From contig CANLQO010000002.1 of assembly GCA_947493335.1 (NCBI GenBank), positions 496,001-560,000 on the forward strand: DNA of 64,000 nt. The letters are read 5' to 3'. The notes beneath the pieces are model-generated. The model saw only the letters and a list, made by a program, of their open reading frames with translations, made no database searches and was not told where the DNA came from. This DNA is from an uncultured Paracoccaceae bacterium. Lineage in GTDB: Bacteria; Pseudomonadota; Alphaproteobacteria; Rhodobacterales; Rhodobacteraceae. The first letter of the stretch is position 1. Each line of letters opens with the position of its first letter. A program made the position numbers and the translations under genes. Positions 45,663-54,092 of this stretch are shown one piece after another.

Positions 45663-46109
45663 CTAAAAGGGCCGGACAATCACAGCTACGACCACGACAA
45701 ACATCAGAACAGTGGGCACCTCATTAATCAGCCGATAGGTCCGCCCGCTGCGGGTGTTCTGACCTGCCACAAACTCTTTGCGCCGGGCGGCCAGCCAGCC
45801 ATGTGCCGCAGTCATCCCAATCACCGCAAGCAGCTTTGCCCAACTCCAGATCGCGCCAAAGTCAAACGCGCCCATCGCAATCAACAGGAGGCCACAGATC
45901 CATGACACAATCATCGCCGGGTTCATGATCACCCGCAGCAATTTCTCTTCCATGATCTGAAACGTCTGATCCAGTTCTGATCCCGGGCTCGCCCGTTCCG
46001 CGTGATAGACAAACAGGCGTGGCAGATAGAACATCCCCGCCATCCAGGAGATCACAGCAATCACATGCAATGCTTTGATCCAGTCATAGTATGGCATGAT
46101 CCAAGTCAT
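45663..46109 (-). CDS. hemJ: Protoporphyrinogen oxidase HemJ
   Basis: 148-residue membrane protein with four predicted helices, UPF0093/HemJ family. Conserved residues: His15 in 'KALHVIAVISWMAGMFYLPR' and the lysine-rich helix 'EEKLLRVIMNPAM'. HemJ oxidises protoporphyrinogen IX in bacteria lacking HemG/HemY. ATG 46109 has AGAGGA upstream. It is the last gene before the gene-free oriC-like region and reads away from it. Confidence 0.9.
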   Translation of the reverse strand: MTWIMPYYDWIKALHVIAVISWMAGMFYLPRLFVYHAERASPGSELDQTFQIMEEKLLRVIMNPAMIVSWICGLLLIAMGAFDFGAIWSWAKLLAVIGMTAAHGWLAARRKEFVAGQNTRSGRTYRLINEVPTVLMFVVVVAVIVRPF

Positions 46110-46514
46110 GTGATCCTCTCTTCCGACGTCTCGTTCTCCCTTAATAAATAAAGAAAGAAAAGAAAGATGATGATGATGTAGGTCCAGCCGAATCTGGGGA
46201 TTATCATTTCATGCGCAGGTTTATCCCCAGCCGGACGCTCATCTTCTCGCGCCAAAAAGATTCTTGTGAATCGATGGAACCTAAGAAAATCAAAGGCTTA
46301 TTGGTCCAATCACCGCCAAACTTTTGCAATGCAACATCTTGACCCCGGATTTTGGCGATAGTTTTGCACATGGCGACTTATCCTTATCCCACGTTCATAG
46401 ATTGTTAGGTTTTTGGGTGAGACAGCCGGACACTTTCCGCACCTTGCAATCGTGGATTATTCGTCCCACACCTCTCCCGCATCCACACCCACGGTTATCC
46501 CGGAAACTATCCAC
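46110..46514. other. Candidate chromosomal replication origin (oriC)
   Basis: The longest gene-free stretch of the window (405 bp). It contains a tract of A/T bases (46141-46170, TTAATAAATAAAG and following A/G run) suited to unwinding, DnaA-box-like 9-mers (TTATCCCCA 46221-46229, TTATCCTTA 46379-46387, TTATCCCGG 46495-46503, CTATCCACA 46507-46515, and inverse forms near 46195 and 46450) and GANTC sites at 46190, 46259 and 46268. None of the boxes is the perfect TTATCCACA. Flanking genes point outward on both sides and parAB/parS are 4-7 kb away. No gene was found in it. Confidence 0.7.
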
Positions 46515-47114
46515 ATGGCAGAACCGATCATCCTTGCCTCTGGCTCGTCGATCCGCGCAACACTTTTGCGCAATGCGGGCGTCACATTTGATGTGATCAA
46601 GCCCCGCGTTGATGAGGATGCGATGAAGATGGCACTGCAGGCTGAGTCTGCCAAGCCCCGTGATATCGCCGATGCCTTGGCCGAGATGAAAGCGGCCCGT
46701 GTCGCTGGCAGCAACCCGGACGCGTTGGTGATCGGTTGTGATCAGGTGCTCGCGCTGGATCAGGACATCCTGTCGAAACCCCAGTCACAAGACGAAGCTG
46801 TGATGCAGTTGCGCGATATGCGGGGCCGCCCGCATCAGCTTTTGTCGGCAGCGGTAATCTACGGAGAGGGCCGCCCGCTTTGGCGGCATGTTGGAGTCGT
46901 GCGTCTTCATATGCGCGATGCATCAGACACATATTTGCAAGACTACGTTGCCCGCAATTGGGAAGATATCCGCCATTGCGTCGGCGCTTATCAGCTCGAA
47001 CGTGAAGGCGCGCGGCTCTTTTGCCGGATCGAGGGCGACTATTTTAACGTCCTTGGACTGCCACTTTTAGAGCTCTTGTCATATCTGACTTTGCGCGGAA
47101 CATTGGCAGGATGA
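46515..47114 (+). CDS. maf: Maf-type nucleoside triphosphate pyrophosphatase
   Basis: 199-residue house-cleaning pyrophosphatase of the Maf/YhdE family. N-terminal 'ILASGSSIRATLLRNAGV' is the substrate loop; 'DALVIGCDQVLALD' and 'DYFNVLGLPLLELL' are conserved. ATG 46515 follows a DnaA-box-like CTATCCACA directly; the frame is open back to 46413 but lies in the candidate oriC. Overlaps aroE by 4 bp. Confidence 0.93.
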   Translation: MAEPIILASGSSIRATLLRNAGVTFDVIKPRVDEDAMKMALQAESAKPRDIADALAEMKAARVAGSNPDALVIGCDQVLALDQDILSKPQSQDEAVMQLRDMRGRPHQLLSAAVIYGEGRPLWRHVGVVRLHMRDASDTYLQDYVARNWEDIRHCVGAYQLEREGARLFCRIEGDYFNVLGLPLLELLSYLTLRGTLAG

Positions 47115-47941
47115 CTCAGACGACTCCTCTTGCCGGTGTGATTGGCAATCCGATCAGCCACTCCAAATCGCCCAAGGTGCACGGGCATTGGCTGCGCCGT
47201 TATGGCATTCGCGGTCAGTACCTGCCGCTCAAGGTGCAAGATACCGATTTGGCAGAGGTGATCCGGGCCATGCCCAAGATGGGATTTGTCGGTGCCAACG
47301 TCACCCTCCCGCACAAAACCGCCGTGATGCAGCTTGCAGATCACATCAGCGACCGCGCAATCCTTATCGGGGCCGCCAATACGTTGATCTTTCGTGAAGA
47401 CGGCAAAGTTCACGCTGATAATACCGATGGCTACGGCTTTATCGCCAATCTTAAACAAGGTGCGCCGCATTGGAACCCGAAGGCTGGACCGACCGCGGTG
47501 CTTGGCGCAGGTGGTGCTGCGCGGGCGATCATCTGCGCTTTGGCGGACGCCGGAGCACCTGAAATACTGCTGTCGAACCGGACCCGGCCCAAGGCAGACG
47601 CGTTGCGGGCAGAGTTTGGCACGCGGATCAACGTGGTCGATTGGGTGCAAGCGGGCAACATGCTGGAAGATGCAACGACCGTGGTAAACACTACGTCGCT
47701 AGGCATGACCGGCCAACCAGAGCTGCGCGTTCCCTTGGATGGATTGCGCCCCGACGCGGTTGTCACCGACATCGTCTATGCGCCGTTGCGCACGCAACTC
47801 TTGGCCGAAGCAGAGGCACGCGGTTGCACGGTTGTCGACGGTCTTGGCATGCTGTTGCATCAGGCGGTCCCCGGATTTGAACGCTGGTTCGGGATCCGGC
47901 CGGAAGTTGACGACACCCTGCGCAAGGCTGTCATTGGATGA
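47111..47941 (+). CDS. aroE: Shikimate dehydrogenase
   Basis: NADPH-dependent reduction of 3-dehydroshikimate in the aromatic amino acid pathway, 276 residues. 'IGNPISHSKSPKVHG' binds shikimate, 'GANVTLPHKT' carries the catalytic Lys, 'LGAGGAARAII' the cofactor loop. Overlaps maf and coaE by 4 bp each: a compact operon maf-aroE-coaE-dnaQ. Confidence 0.96.
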   Translation: MTQTTPLAGVIGNPISHSKSPKVHGHWLRRYGIRGQYLPLKVQDTDLAEVIRAMPKMGFVGANVTLPHKTAVMQLADHISDRAILIGAANTLIFREDGKVHADNTDGYGFIANLKQGAPHWNPKAGPTAVLGAGGAARAIICALADAGAPEILLSNRTRPKADALRAEFGTRINVVDWVQAGNMLEDATTVVNTTSLGMTGQPELRVPLDGLRPDAVVTDIVYAPLRTQLLAEAEARGCTVVDGLGMLLHQAVPGFERWFGIRPEVDDTLRKAVIG

Positions 47942-48525
47942 GCTTTCTTCTGGGGCTTACCGGGTCCATCGGCATGGGCAAAACCACCACCGCAAAGATG
48001 TTCGCCGAAGCCGGTGTTCCGGTGTGGGATGCCGACGCTGCGGTGCATCGGCTTTATCATGGTGGTGCGGCTGTTGCTCCGATGAAAGCGGCCTTCCCCA
48101 AGGCGGTGCAGGATGGCGTCGTGTTGCGTGACCGGCTCAAATCCATCATCGCGTCAAATGCGACCGCCTTGGGAAAAATCGAAGGTATCGTACATCCGCT
48201 GGTCGCCGCCGACCGGCAAGAATTTATCCATGAAACAGATGCCGACATTTTGCTTTTCGACATCCCGCTCTTGTATGAAACCGGGGCCGATGCCTGGCTG
48301 GATGCTGTGGTCGTTGTCACGGCACCTGCAGAAATGCAGCGTCAAAGAGTGCTTGCCCGCGATGGAATGACAGAGGATCAATTCGCGCTGATCCGCGCGC
48401 GCCAGCTGCCTGATGCGGAAAAGCGCAAACGTGCGGATTTCGTGATTGAGACGGTAACGCTGGACGCTGCCCACGCGGCAGTGGAAGATGTCATTGCGCA
48501 AATCAGAGGCAAGCAAGATGCGTGA
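47938..48525 (+). CDS. coaE: Dephospho-CoA kinase
   Basis: Last step of coenzyme A synthesis, 195 residues. P-loop GSIGMGKTT (9-17), '[14 protein letters not shown]' and '[16 protein letters not shown]' lid region are typical. Start overlaps aroE stop by 4 bp; dnaQ starts 8 bp before its end. Confidence 0.96.
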   Translation: MSFLLGLTGSIGMGKTTTAKMFAEAGVPVWDADAAVHRLYHGGAAVAPMKAAFPKAVQDGVVLRDRLKSIIASNATALGKIEGIVHPLVAADRQEFIHETDADILLFDIPLLYETGADAWLDAVVVVTAPAEMQRQRVLARDGMTEDQFALIRARQLPDAEKRKRADFVIETVTLDAAHAAVEDVIAQIRGKQDA

Positions 48526-49210
48526 GATCGTACTTGATACCGAAACCACGGGCTTTGAGCCGGGCGAGGGCGACCGCATCGTCGAAATCGGCGCGGTCGA
48601 GCTGTTGGGGCACGTCCCTACAGGCCGCACCTATCACCAATATATCAACCCGCAACGTTCGATGCCGGAAGAAGCATTTGCCGTCCACGGATTGGGGGAT
48701 GAGTTTCTGGCCGATAAGCCCGTTTTCAAGGATATCGCGCAGGACTTTGTGGACTTTGTCGGCGATTCCAAAATGGTGATCCACAACGCGGCGTTTGACA
48801 TGAAGTTCCTGAATGCCGAACTCGGCTGGCTGAACCGTCCGCTTTTGCCGATGGATCAGGCGATTGACACGCTGGCGATTGCGCGGCGGCGGTTCCCGGG
48901 GTCGCCGGCGTCGCTGGATGCGCTTTGTCGCCGGTTCGGGATCGACAATTCCAGCCGGACATTGCATGGCGCGCTGTTGGACAGCGAAATTCTGGCGGAA
49001 GTTTATCTTGAACTGATTGGCGGCAGACAGCCCGACTTTGCGCTTTCGGCGCAGAGCCAGAGCACAACGAATAGCTCGTCTGAAGAGGAATGGCGCCCGG
49101 GTGCGCGACCCACGACACTGGCGTCACGCCTGACCGAGGATGAAGCCGCCGCCCATGCCGCTTTTGTCGACGAGCTGGGCGACGGCGCAGTTTGGAAACG
49201 CTTCAGTTGA
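48518..49210 (+). CDS. dnaQ: DNA polymerase III epsilon subunit (proofreading exonuclease)
   Basis: 230-residue 3'-5' exonuclease of the replicase. Exo I '[10 protein letters not shown]', Exo II '[11 protein letters not shown]', Exo III '[17 protein letters not shown]' are complete; the C-terminal tail would bind the polymerase subunit. ATG 48518 with AGAGG upstream gives the usual [12 protein letters not shown] start. Its end overlaps the convergent secB by 8 bp. Confidence 0.96.
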   Translation: MREIVLDTETTGFEPGEGDRIVEIGAVELLGHVPTGRTYHQYINPQRSMPEEAFAVHGLGDEFLADKPVFKDIAQDFVDFVGDSKMVIHNAAFDMKFLNAELGWLNRPLLPMDQAIDTLAIARRRFPGSPASLDALCRRFGIDNSSRTLHGALLDSEILAEVYLELIGGRQPDFALSAQSQSTTNSSSEEEWRPGARPTTLASRLTEDEAAAHAAFVDELGDGAVWKRFS

Positions 49211-49703
49211 CCTTGGCCTGTTCCTGCTGACGGCGGGCCAATTCGGCACGGTAAAGTGCCAGAAAATCAATCTGTTCAAGGTTCAGGGGCGGGAAGCCGC
49301 CGTCACGTGACACGTCTGATACAAGGCGGCGCACAAACGGGAAGGTGATGCGCGGGCACTCGATCAGAAGATACGGGTGCAACTGGTCCTCTGGCACGCC
49401 TTCAATTTGAAAGACACCGGCATATTCCAGTTCTAGAACGAAAAGCGGTTCACCCTTTTCCTTGGTCTTGGATGTGATGTTCAGCTTGGTGATCACCTCG
49501 TACTGGTTATCCGCGCCGCGCTTGCGGGCATCCAGATTGACCTGCACCTGAATTTCAGGCTGCGCATCGCCACCGACACCCTTTTGGGCAAGGATGTTTT
49601 CAAAGGACAGGTCGCGCACATATTGCGCCAGCACCTTGCTAGTAATTTGCTGGGGTTGCGCCGGTGCGTCTGCACCTGCAGCGGGTTGGGCTTCATCGGC
49701 CAT
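49203..49703 (-). CDS. secB: Protein-export chaperone SecB
   Basis: 166-residue chaperone that keeps preproteins unfolded for SecA. '[13 protein letters not shown]', '[26 protein letters not shown]' and '[20 protein letters not shown]' are hallmark blocks. Follows fxsA on the minus strand (61 bp gap). Confidence 0.96.
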   Translation of the reverse strand: MADEAQPAAGADAPAQPQQITSKVLAQYVRDLSFENILAQKGVGGDAQPEIQVQVNLDARKRGADNQYEVITKLNITSKTKEKGEPLFVLELEYAGVFQIEGVPEDQLHPYLLIECPRITFPFVRRLVSDVSRDGGFPPLNLEQIDFLALYRAELARRQQEQAKVN

Positions 49704-49764
49704 GAATAGTCTCCGTCATGCTAAGTTGGATCGCTCTTAGCAGGCGGGGCAAGAAGCCTCAATG

Positions 49765-50247
49765 CTAATGGCGGGTCCAGCCAGACGGATCCTGGTTTGG
49801 TTTGGGTTCCGGATCGATCTCTTCAAACTCTCCATCAATCACCCGGTCCTGCGGCCCGCGCGGGTGTTGCGACGGCTGTGGACCCATCTGAAAACTCGCG
49901 ACTTCCACCTTTGATCGCAGATAGCGGTAGACCCGCGCGCGGAATGGCGGAAAGAGGAGCGCAAAGCCGACGGCATCAGTAAAGAAACCCGGTGTCAGGA
50001 GGAGCGCGCCTGAGAACAGGATCATGGCACCATTCGCCAGCGATTCTGACGGATCGCGCAATTCGCTGAAGCTTGACCGCAGTTGCGCCATCTCGCGCGC
50101 ACCTTGCTGGCGCACCAGATATGACCCGATAATCGCTGTCACAACGACGATCAAAAGCGTGGGCCAAAGCCCCAGCCACCCGCCGACCTGGATAAAGAGC
50201 GCGATCTCAATCAGCGGAATTGCGATAAAGAGGGCCAAAAGCGGCAT
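49765..50247 (-). CDS. fxsA: FxsA family membrane protein
   Basis: 160-residue inner-membrane protein of the FxsA family (in E. coli its overproduction relieves F-plasmid exclusion of phage T7). Segments at 1-20, 25-45 and 75-100 are hydrophobic ('FIAIPLIEIALFIQVGG'); 'LRSSFSELRDPSESLANGAM' is the conserved loop, and the tail is polar. Role in normal physiology unknown. Divergent from the Tim44-domain gene. Confidence 0.9.
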   Translation of the reverse strand: MPLLALFIAIPLIEIALFIQVGGWLGLWPTLLIVVVTAIIGSYLVRQQGAREMAQLRSSFSELRDPSESLANGAMILFSGALLLTPGFFTDAVGFALLFPPFRARVYRYLRSKVEVASFQMGPQPSQHPRGPQDRVIDGEFEEIDPEPKPNQDPSGWTRH

Positions 50248-50352
50248 GAGGATTCCTTATTGTGACGGGCGGGACAGTGGACTTGGCCCCTTTGCCACCC
50301 TACATAAGGACCGAACCGAGCGGTTTCCATGCCGCGACAGAAAGAGGCCACG

Positions 50353-51012
50353 ATGAACGCACCTATCCTTCAGCTTTTGGTCCTTGCGGCGATTGCGATT
50401 TTTCTGATCGTCCGCTTGCGGTCCGTGCTTGGAACGCGCGAGGGTTTTGAAAAGCCGCCGATCCCCAAACAGTCGGAACGGGCTGTAGATCGCCGCGGGT
50501 TCGAGGTGATCGAAGGTGGCGTTGATCACGACATCGCAGATCATGCACCGGAAGGCAGCGACACGGCCAAGGCGTTGGCCAAGATGAAAGAGATTGACCC
50601 GTCATTTAATGTCACCGAATTCCTGCAGGGCGCGCGCGGCGCTTATGAGATGATCTTGATGGCGTTCGAGCGGGGCGATCTGTCTGACGTGACGCCCTTT
50701 ATCAGCGAAGACGTGTTCGAAGCCTTCAGCGAAGTTGTCGATCAGCGTCAGGCCGAGGGTTTGACAATTGAGGCACAGTTTGTGGGCATCAGCGATCTTG
50801 GCCTACAAGAGGCGACACTTGATGCGGCGACAAAAGAGGCGGAAATGACCGTCCGCTTTACCGGTGAGATGACATGGCAAGTGCGTGACAACGCAGGCGA
50901 TGTGATCGAAGGCAATGATACCGAAATCAAGCGCCAGAAAGATGTCTGGACCTTCGCGCGGGTGATGGGCAGCGATAACCCCAACTGGCGGCTTGTTGCC
51001 ACGGACGCATGA
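50353..51012 (+). CDS. Tim44-like domain membrane protein
   Basis: 219-residue protein with one N-terminal membrane anchor (about 3-21) and a Tim44-like domain ('EFLQGARGAYEMILMAFERGDLSDVTPFISEDVFEAF'). In alphaproteobacteria the homologue TimA is an inner-membrane protein thought to assist membrane-protein handling; mitochondrial Tim44 derives from such proteins. ATG 50353 has AGAGG upstream. Starts an operon with mltA and the Smr gene (4-bp overlaps). Confidence 0.9.
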   Translation: MNAPILQLLVLAAIAIFLIVRLRSVLGTREGFEKPPIPKQSERAVDRRGFEVIEGGVDHDIADHAPEGSDTAKALAKMKEIDPSFNVTEFLQGARGAYEMILMAFERGDLSDVTPFISEDVFEAFSEVVDQRQAEGLTIEAQFVGISDLGLQEATLDAATKEAEMTVRFTGEMTWQVRDNAGDVIEGNDTEIKRQKDVWTFARVMGSDNPNWRLVATDA

Positions 51013-52031
51013 TCCGGGCGCTTGCGGCAAGCCTGGCGCTGACGGGGGCTGCGATGGCGGAACCGACCTATACGTTCCTGAGCTTTGAAGATTTGGATGG
51101 CTGGGCTGCGGATGATCATGCCGCGGCCCTTGCTGCTTTTGTCGAGACCTGCGGCGACATCCCACGCACTGATTGGCAGCGGCTTTGTGCCTTTGCAAAA
51201 GACGGCCCGGCGGCCCGGGATTTCTTTGAAACCTTCTTTCAGCCTGTGCTGATCGAAGACGGCGCGCCGATGCTGTTTACCGGCTACTACGAACCCGAGA
51301 TCCGCGGAGATCTGGGATGGTCAGAGGCATACGCCCACCCGATCTATCGCCTGCCTGATGATCTGGTTGAGGGACAACCCTATCTGACCCGGCGCGAAAT
51401 TCAGGAAAATTTGCCGTTGGAGGGTCAGGGGTTAGAGATTGCGTGGCTCGCCGATCCTGTCGAGCTGTTCTTTCTGCAAGTCCAGGGCTCTGGTCGGATC
51501 AGGCTGCCGGGCGGCGATGTGATCCGCGTCGGCTATGCGGGCAAGAACGGGCGCGACTATTCATCGGTCGGGCAGCGGTTGATCGCGGACGGCGTATTTG
51601 AGCCGCATCAGGTCTCGGCGGAGACGATCAAGACCTGGGTCAAGGACAACCCCGATGCGGGGCGCGAACTTTTGTGGCAAAACGACAGCTATGTCTTTTT
51701 CCGTGAGGTGAATGAGGTGCCTGCGGAAAAGGGTCCACTTGGCGCGATGAACCGGTCGATCACGACGTTGCGGTCGATTGCGGTCGATCCGTCTGTCACG
51801 CTTCTTGGCGCACCGGTCTGGATCGAAAAGGATGGCGACGACCCGATGCGGCGGCTGATGATCGCACAGGATACCGGGTCTGCTATCAAAGGAGCGCAAA
51901 GGGCGGACATCTTCTTTGGCACCGGGCCAGAGGCGGGGCGTTTGGCGGGCAACATCAAGGATAGCGGTCGTATGGTCGTGCTGATGCCGGTCGAATATGC
52001 GCTGTCCAAGGTGACCGAGCCGCTGGAATGA
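51009..52031 (+). CDS. mltA: Membrane-bound lytic murein transglycosylase A
   Basis: Cleaves peptidoglycan glycan chains, 340 residues. Signal sequence at 1-17 (ending AMA) without a lipobox, so perhaps periplasmic rather than lipid-anchored. 'FTGYYEPEIRG', 'LFFLQVQGSGRIRLPGG', 'VGYAGKNGRDYSSVGQ' and the 3D-domain 'IAQDTGSAIKGAQRADIFFGTG' with the catalytic Asp are complete. Coupled to Tim44-domain and Smr genes. Confidence 0.95.
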   Translation: MIRALAASLALTGAAMAEPTYTFLSFEDLDGWAADDHAAALAAFVETCGDIPRTDWQRLCAFAKDGPAARDFFETFFQPVLIEDGAPMLFTGYYEPEIRGDLGWSEAYAHPIYRLPDDLVEGQPYLTRREIQENLPLEGQGLEIAWLADPVELFFLQVQGSGRIRLPGGDVIRVGYAGKNGRDYSSVGQRLIADGVFEPHQVSAETIKTWVKDNPDAGRELLWQNDSYVFFREVNEVPAEKGPLGAMNRSITTLRSIAVDPSVTLLGAPVWIEKDGDDPMRRLMIAQDTGSAIKGAQRADIFFGTGPEAGRLAGNIKDSGRMVVLMPVEYALSKVTEPLE

Positions 52032-52597
52032 GAAAGCCGCGCCATTTGTCGCCAGAGGACCGCGCGATTTGGGATCAGGTGGCCCGAAGGGTGGAACCAA
52101 TGCACCCCAAGTTGCAAGAACCCAAGCCGGAGCCTGTGATCGCCAGACAACCGGCGAAACCCAAGGAGAAGCTGCCGCTTTTTGAAGTGGGGGCCAAGGC
52201 CGACCCCAGCCGCAAGAACGACGTGCTGCCGGGTTTGGGACAGGCCTTAAGGCAAGCGCCGGTTCAGATGGACCACAAGGCCTTTGGCAAGATGTCTCGT
52301 GGCAAACTGAAGCCCGAAGCGCGAATTGATCTGCACGGTATGACGCTGGATCAGGCGCATCCAGCGCTGATGCAGTTCATCTACAACGCCGCAGATGAAG
52401 GCAAAAGACTGGTTCTGGTCATTACTGGCAAGGGCAATATGGAAGCCCAACCGGGGCAGCGCGGAGTACTTCGGCGCTATGTCCCGCAATGGTTAAGATT
52501 GCCGCCCTTGGGGGCCAAAATTCTTGAAATCCGGCCTGCGCACATTCGCCACGGCGGTGATGGCGCGTTCTACGTTTACCTAAAGCGGGCGCGTTAG
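52028..52597 (+). CDS. Smr/MutS2-type domain protein
   Basis: 189-residue protein: a polar N-terminus and C-terminal Smr domain ('RIDLHGMTLDQAHPALMQFI', 'LVLVITGKGNMEAQPGQRGVLRRYVPQWL', ending 'RHGGDGAFYVYLKR'). Smr domains are nicking endonucleases acting on DNA or RNA. The LDLHG-type motif is present as IDLHG. Overlaps the convergent MFS gene by 18 bp. Confidence 0.92.
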   Translation: MRKPRHLSPEDRAIWDQVARRVEPMHPKLQEPKPEPVIARQPAKPKEKLPLFEVGAKADPSRKNDVLPGLGQALRQAPVQMDHKAFGKMSRGKLKPEARIDLHGMTLDQAHPALMQFIYNAADEGKRLVLVITGKGNMEAQPGQRGVLRRYVPQWLRLPPLGAKILEIRPAHIRHGGDGAFYVYLKRAR

Positions 52598-53803
52598 GCG
52601 GGGATGCACAATCCGTGCAGAGATGGTGCACAAAGCGGCAGCAATCAGGAAGTATAGCGTCAGCCAGACCATTTGCGTTGGATAGTTAACGCCAAGGTCG
52701 ATGAAGACACCGCTGATCCCGGGACCAATTGCAGAGCCGAAGACCATGATGGCCCCGGCGGCAGCCTTGATCGCGCCAAGATGGCGGGTGCCAAAGAACT
52801 CGGCCCAGAACGCGCTTGCCAGGGTCGACTGCATCCCCTGACCGATCCCAATAATTGCAAGGCCCACAGCGGCCATACCGATGGTCGTGGCGGAACCGGT
52901 GACAAAGAACGCAAGTGCGAATGGCAGCATGTAGAATGGCAGAATCCGGGCAGACCCGAACCGGTCAATCGCCCAGCCACAGCCAAATGTCGCAGCTACT
53001 GTCACGGCGGTAGAAAGCGGAAAGAGCGCGACGAAAGCCACATGAGTCCAGCCCTTAACCTCTGCGATGTGGACCTGCTGAAACCAAAGCGCTGTACCCC
53101 ACGCCGGCGGGCCAAGCAGGGCCGGGACCAGCAGCCAAAAGACGGGATGGCGCAACACCTCTGTGCGGCTCCAGTGGCGGGCATCCATGCCCAGCGCCTC
53201 TGACTCTTCGGCCATGGATTGCGGCGTGCGTTCCTGCCGCAAAAGGCGCGTCACCACAGGGATCGTGACCAAAAGGATCACCGCGCAAGCGGCCCAAAGA
53301 AGTCGCCAGTCTGTGGTGATGAGCAGCGCCGCAAAGATGATCGGCAGAAAGGCAGTGCCAATGGAAAAACCGATTGCGGCGATTGAGAGCGCCTTGCCAC
53401 GGGTTGCGACAAACCAGCGTGCCATCGCAACGACGGCAAGGTGGCTTAGCATGCCTTGCCCCATGAGGCGCAGGAGAAATACGGTGAGAACCAGCCACCA
53501 GACAGCCGGGGCTTGCGTCATCATTAGGCAAGCCATGGCTAGGCCGATCATCACACAGACCGACAGGGCACGAACCCGGAACCTGTCGGTCAGCGCCCCG
53601 GCCCAGACCATGACCACGGCAGAAGCGGTCGTTGCGATGGTATAGGAAAGCCCCCAGCCGCCATCGGTCAGGTCATGGGCGGTTTTGATCTGGTCGGCAA
53701 AGATCGAGATGAAAAAGGTCTGCCCGTATGACGACGACAGCGTCAGAATGACCCCGGCGAGCAGGAACGACCAATTGTCGCGCAGAAAGATGAGGTAGGT
53801 CAT
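52580..53803 (-). CDS. MFS transporter
   Basis: 407-residue carrier with about 12 hydrophobic segments; 'GALTDRFRVRAL' is the MFS loop between segments 2 and 3 and 'GLAIIGIGQGMQSTLASAFW' lies in the second half. Similarity to the monocarboxylate/oxalate-type group (OFA-like) is a weak impression; substrate unknown. A 289-bp gap lies upstream, so it likely has its own promoter. Confidence 0.85.
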   Translation of the reverse strand: MTYLIFLRDNWSFLLAGVILTLSSSYGQTFFISIFADQIKTAHDLTDGGWGLSYTIATTASAVVMVWAGALTDRFRVRALSVCVMIGLAMACLMMTQAPAVWWLVLTVFLLRLMGQGMLSHLAVVAMARWFVATRGKALSIAAIGFSIGTAFLPIIFAALLITTDWRLLWAACAVILLVTIPVVTRLLRQERTPQSMAEESEALGMDARHWSRTEVLRHPVFWLLVPALLGPPAWGTALWFQQVHIAEVKGWTHVAFVALFPLSTAVTVAATFGCGWAIDRFGSARILPFYMLPFALAFFVTGSATTIGMAAVGLAIIGIGQGMQSTLASAFWAEFFGTRHLGAIKAAAGAIMVFGSAIGPGISGVFIDLGVNYPTQMVWLTLYFLIAAALCTISARIVHPRLTRPL

Positions 53804-54092
53804 GAGGAGTACGTCTCAGGTTTTCCGCCCCGTGGGAAGCGGAGAGTTTTCGGGAAAAGGTGTGGAAGGCTGATCCGCGGCCGCGACGCGATTGAGGCGG
53901 TGTGGCCCGGACTCAAGCCAGAATAGGCCGGGTGATCGACAACCGGCACACAAGAGTCGGCGCGTGCCAGCCCTTGAAGACATGAAAATGGAGAATGGCG
54001 TCTTCTACCACAAAATGTGGTCGCCGCAAAGCCGCGTGTTGGACATCAGGCTGTCGACGGACTTTGCCGTGGGGCGACCGGCGCAGAGAGAC
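53804..54092. other. Gene-free gap with structured elements between hslU and MFS gene
   Basis: No convincing gene. Two inverted repeats occur near its right end: ACCACA-AAA-TGTGGT (54007-54021) and GGTCGCC-GCAAAG (54019-54031) with CTTTGC (54062-54067) plus GGCGACC (54073-54079), a 5-nt bulge apart. The two structures share bases, so they are alternatives. The element lies just downstream of hslU and upstream of the MFS gene on the minus strand, and may be a terminator, a leader or a small RNA. Confidence 0.45.
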
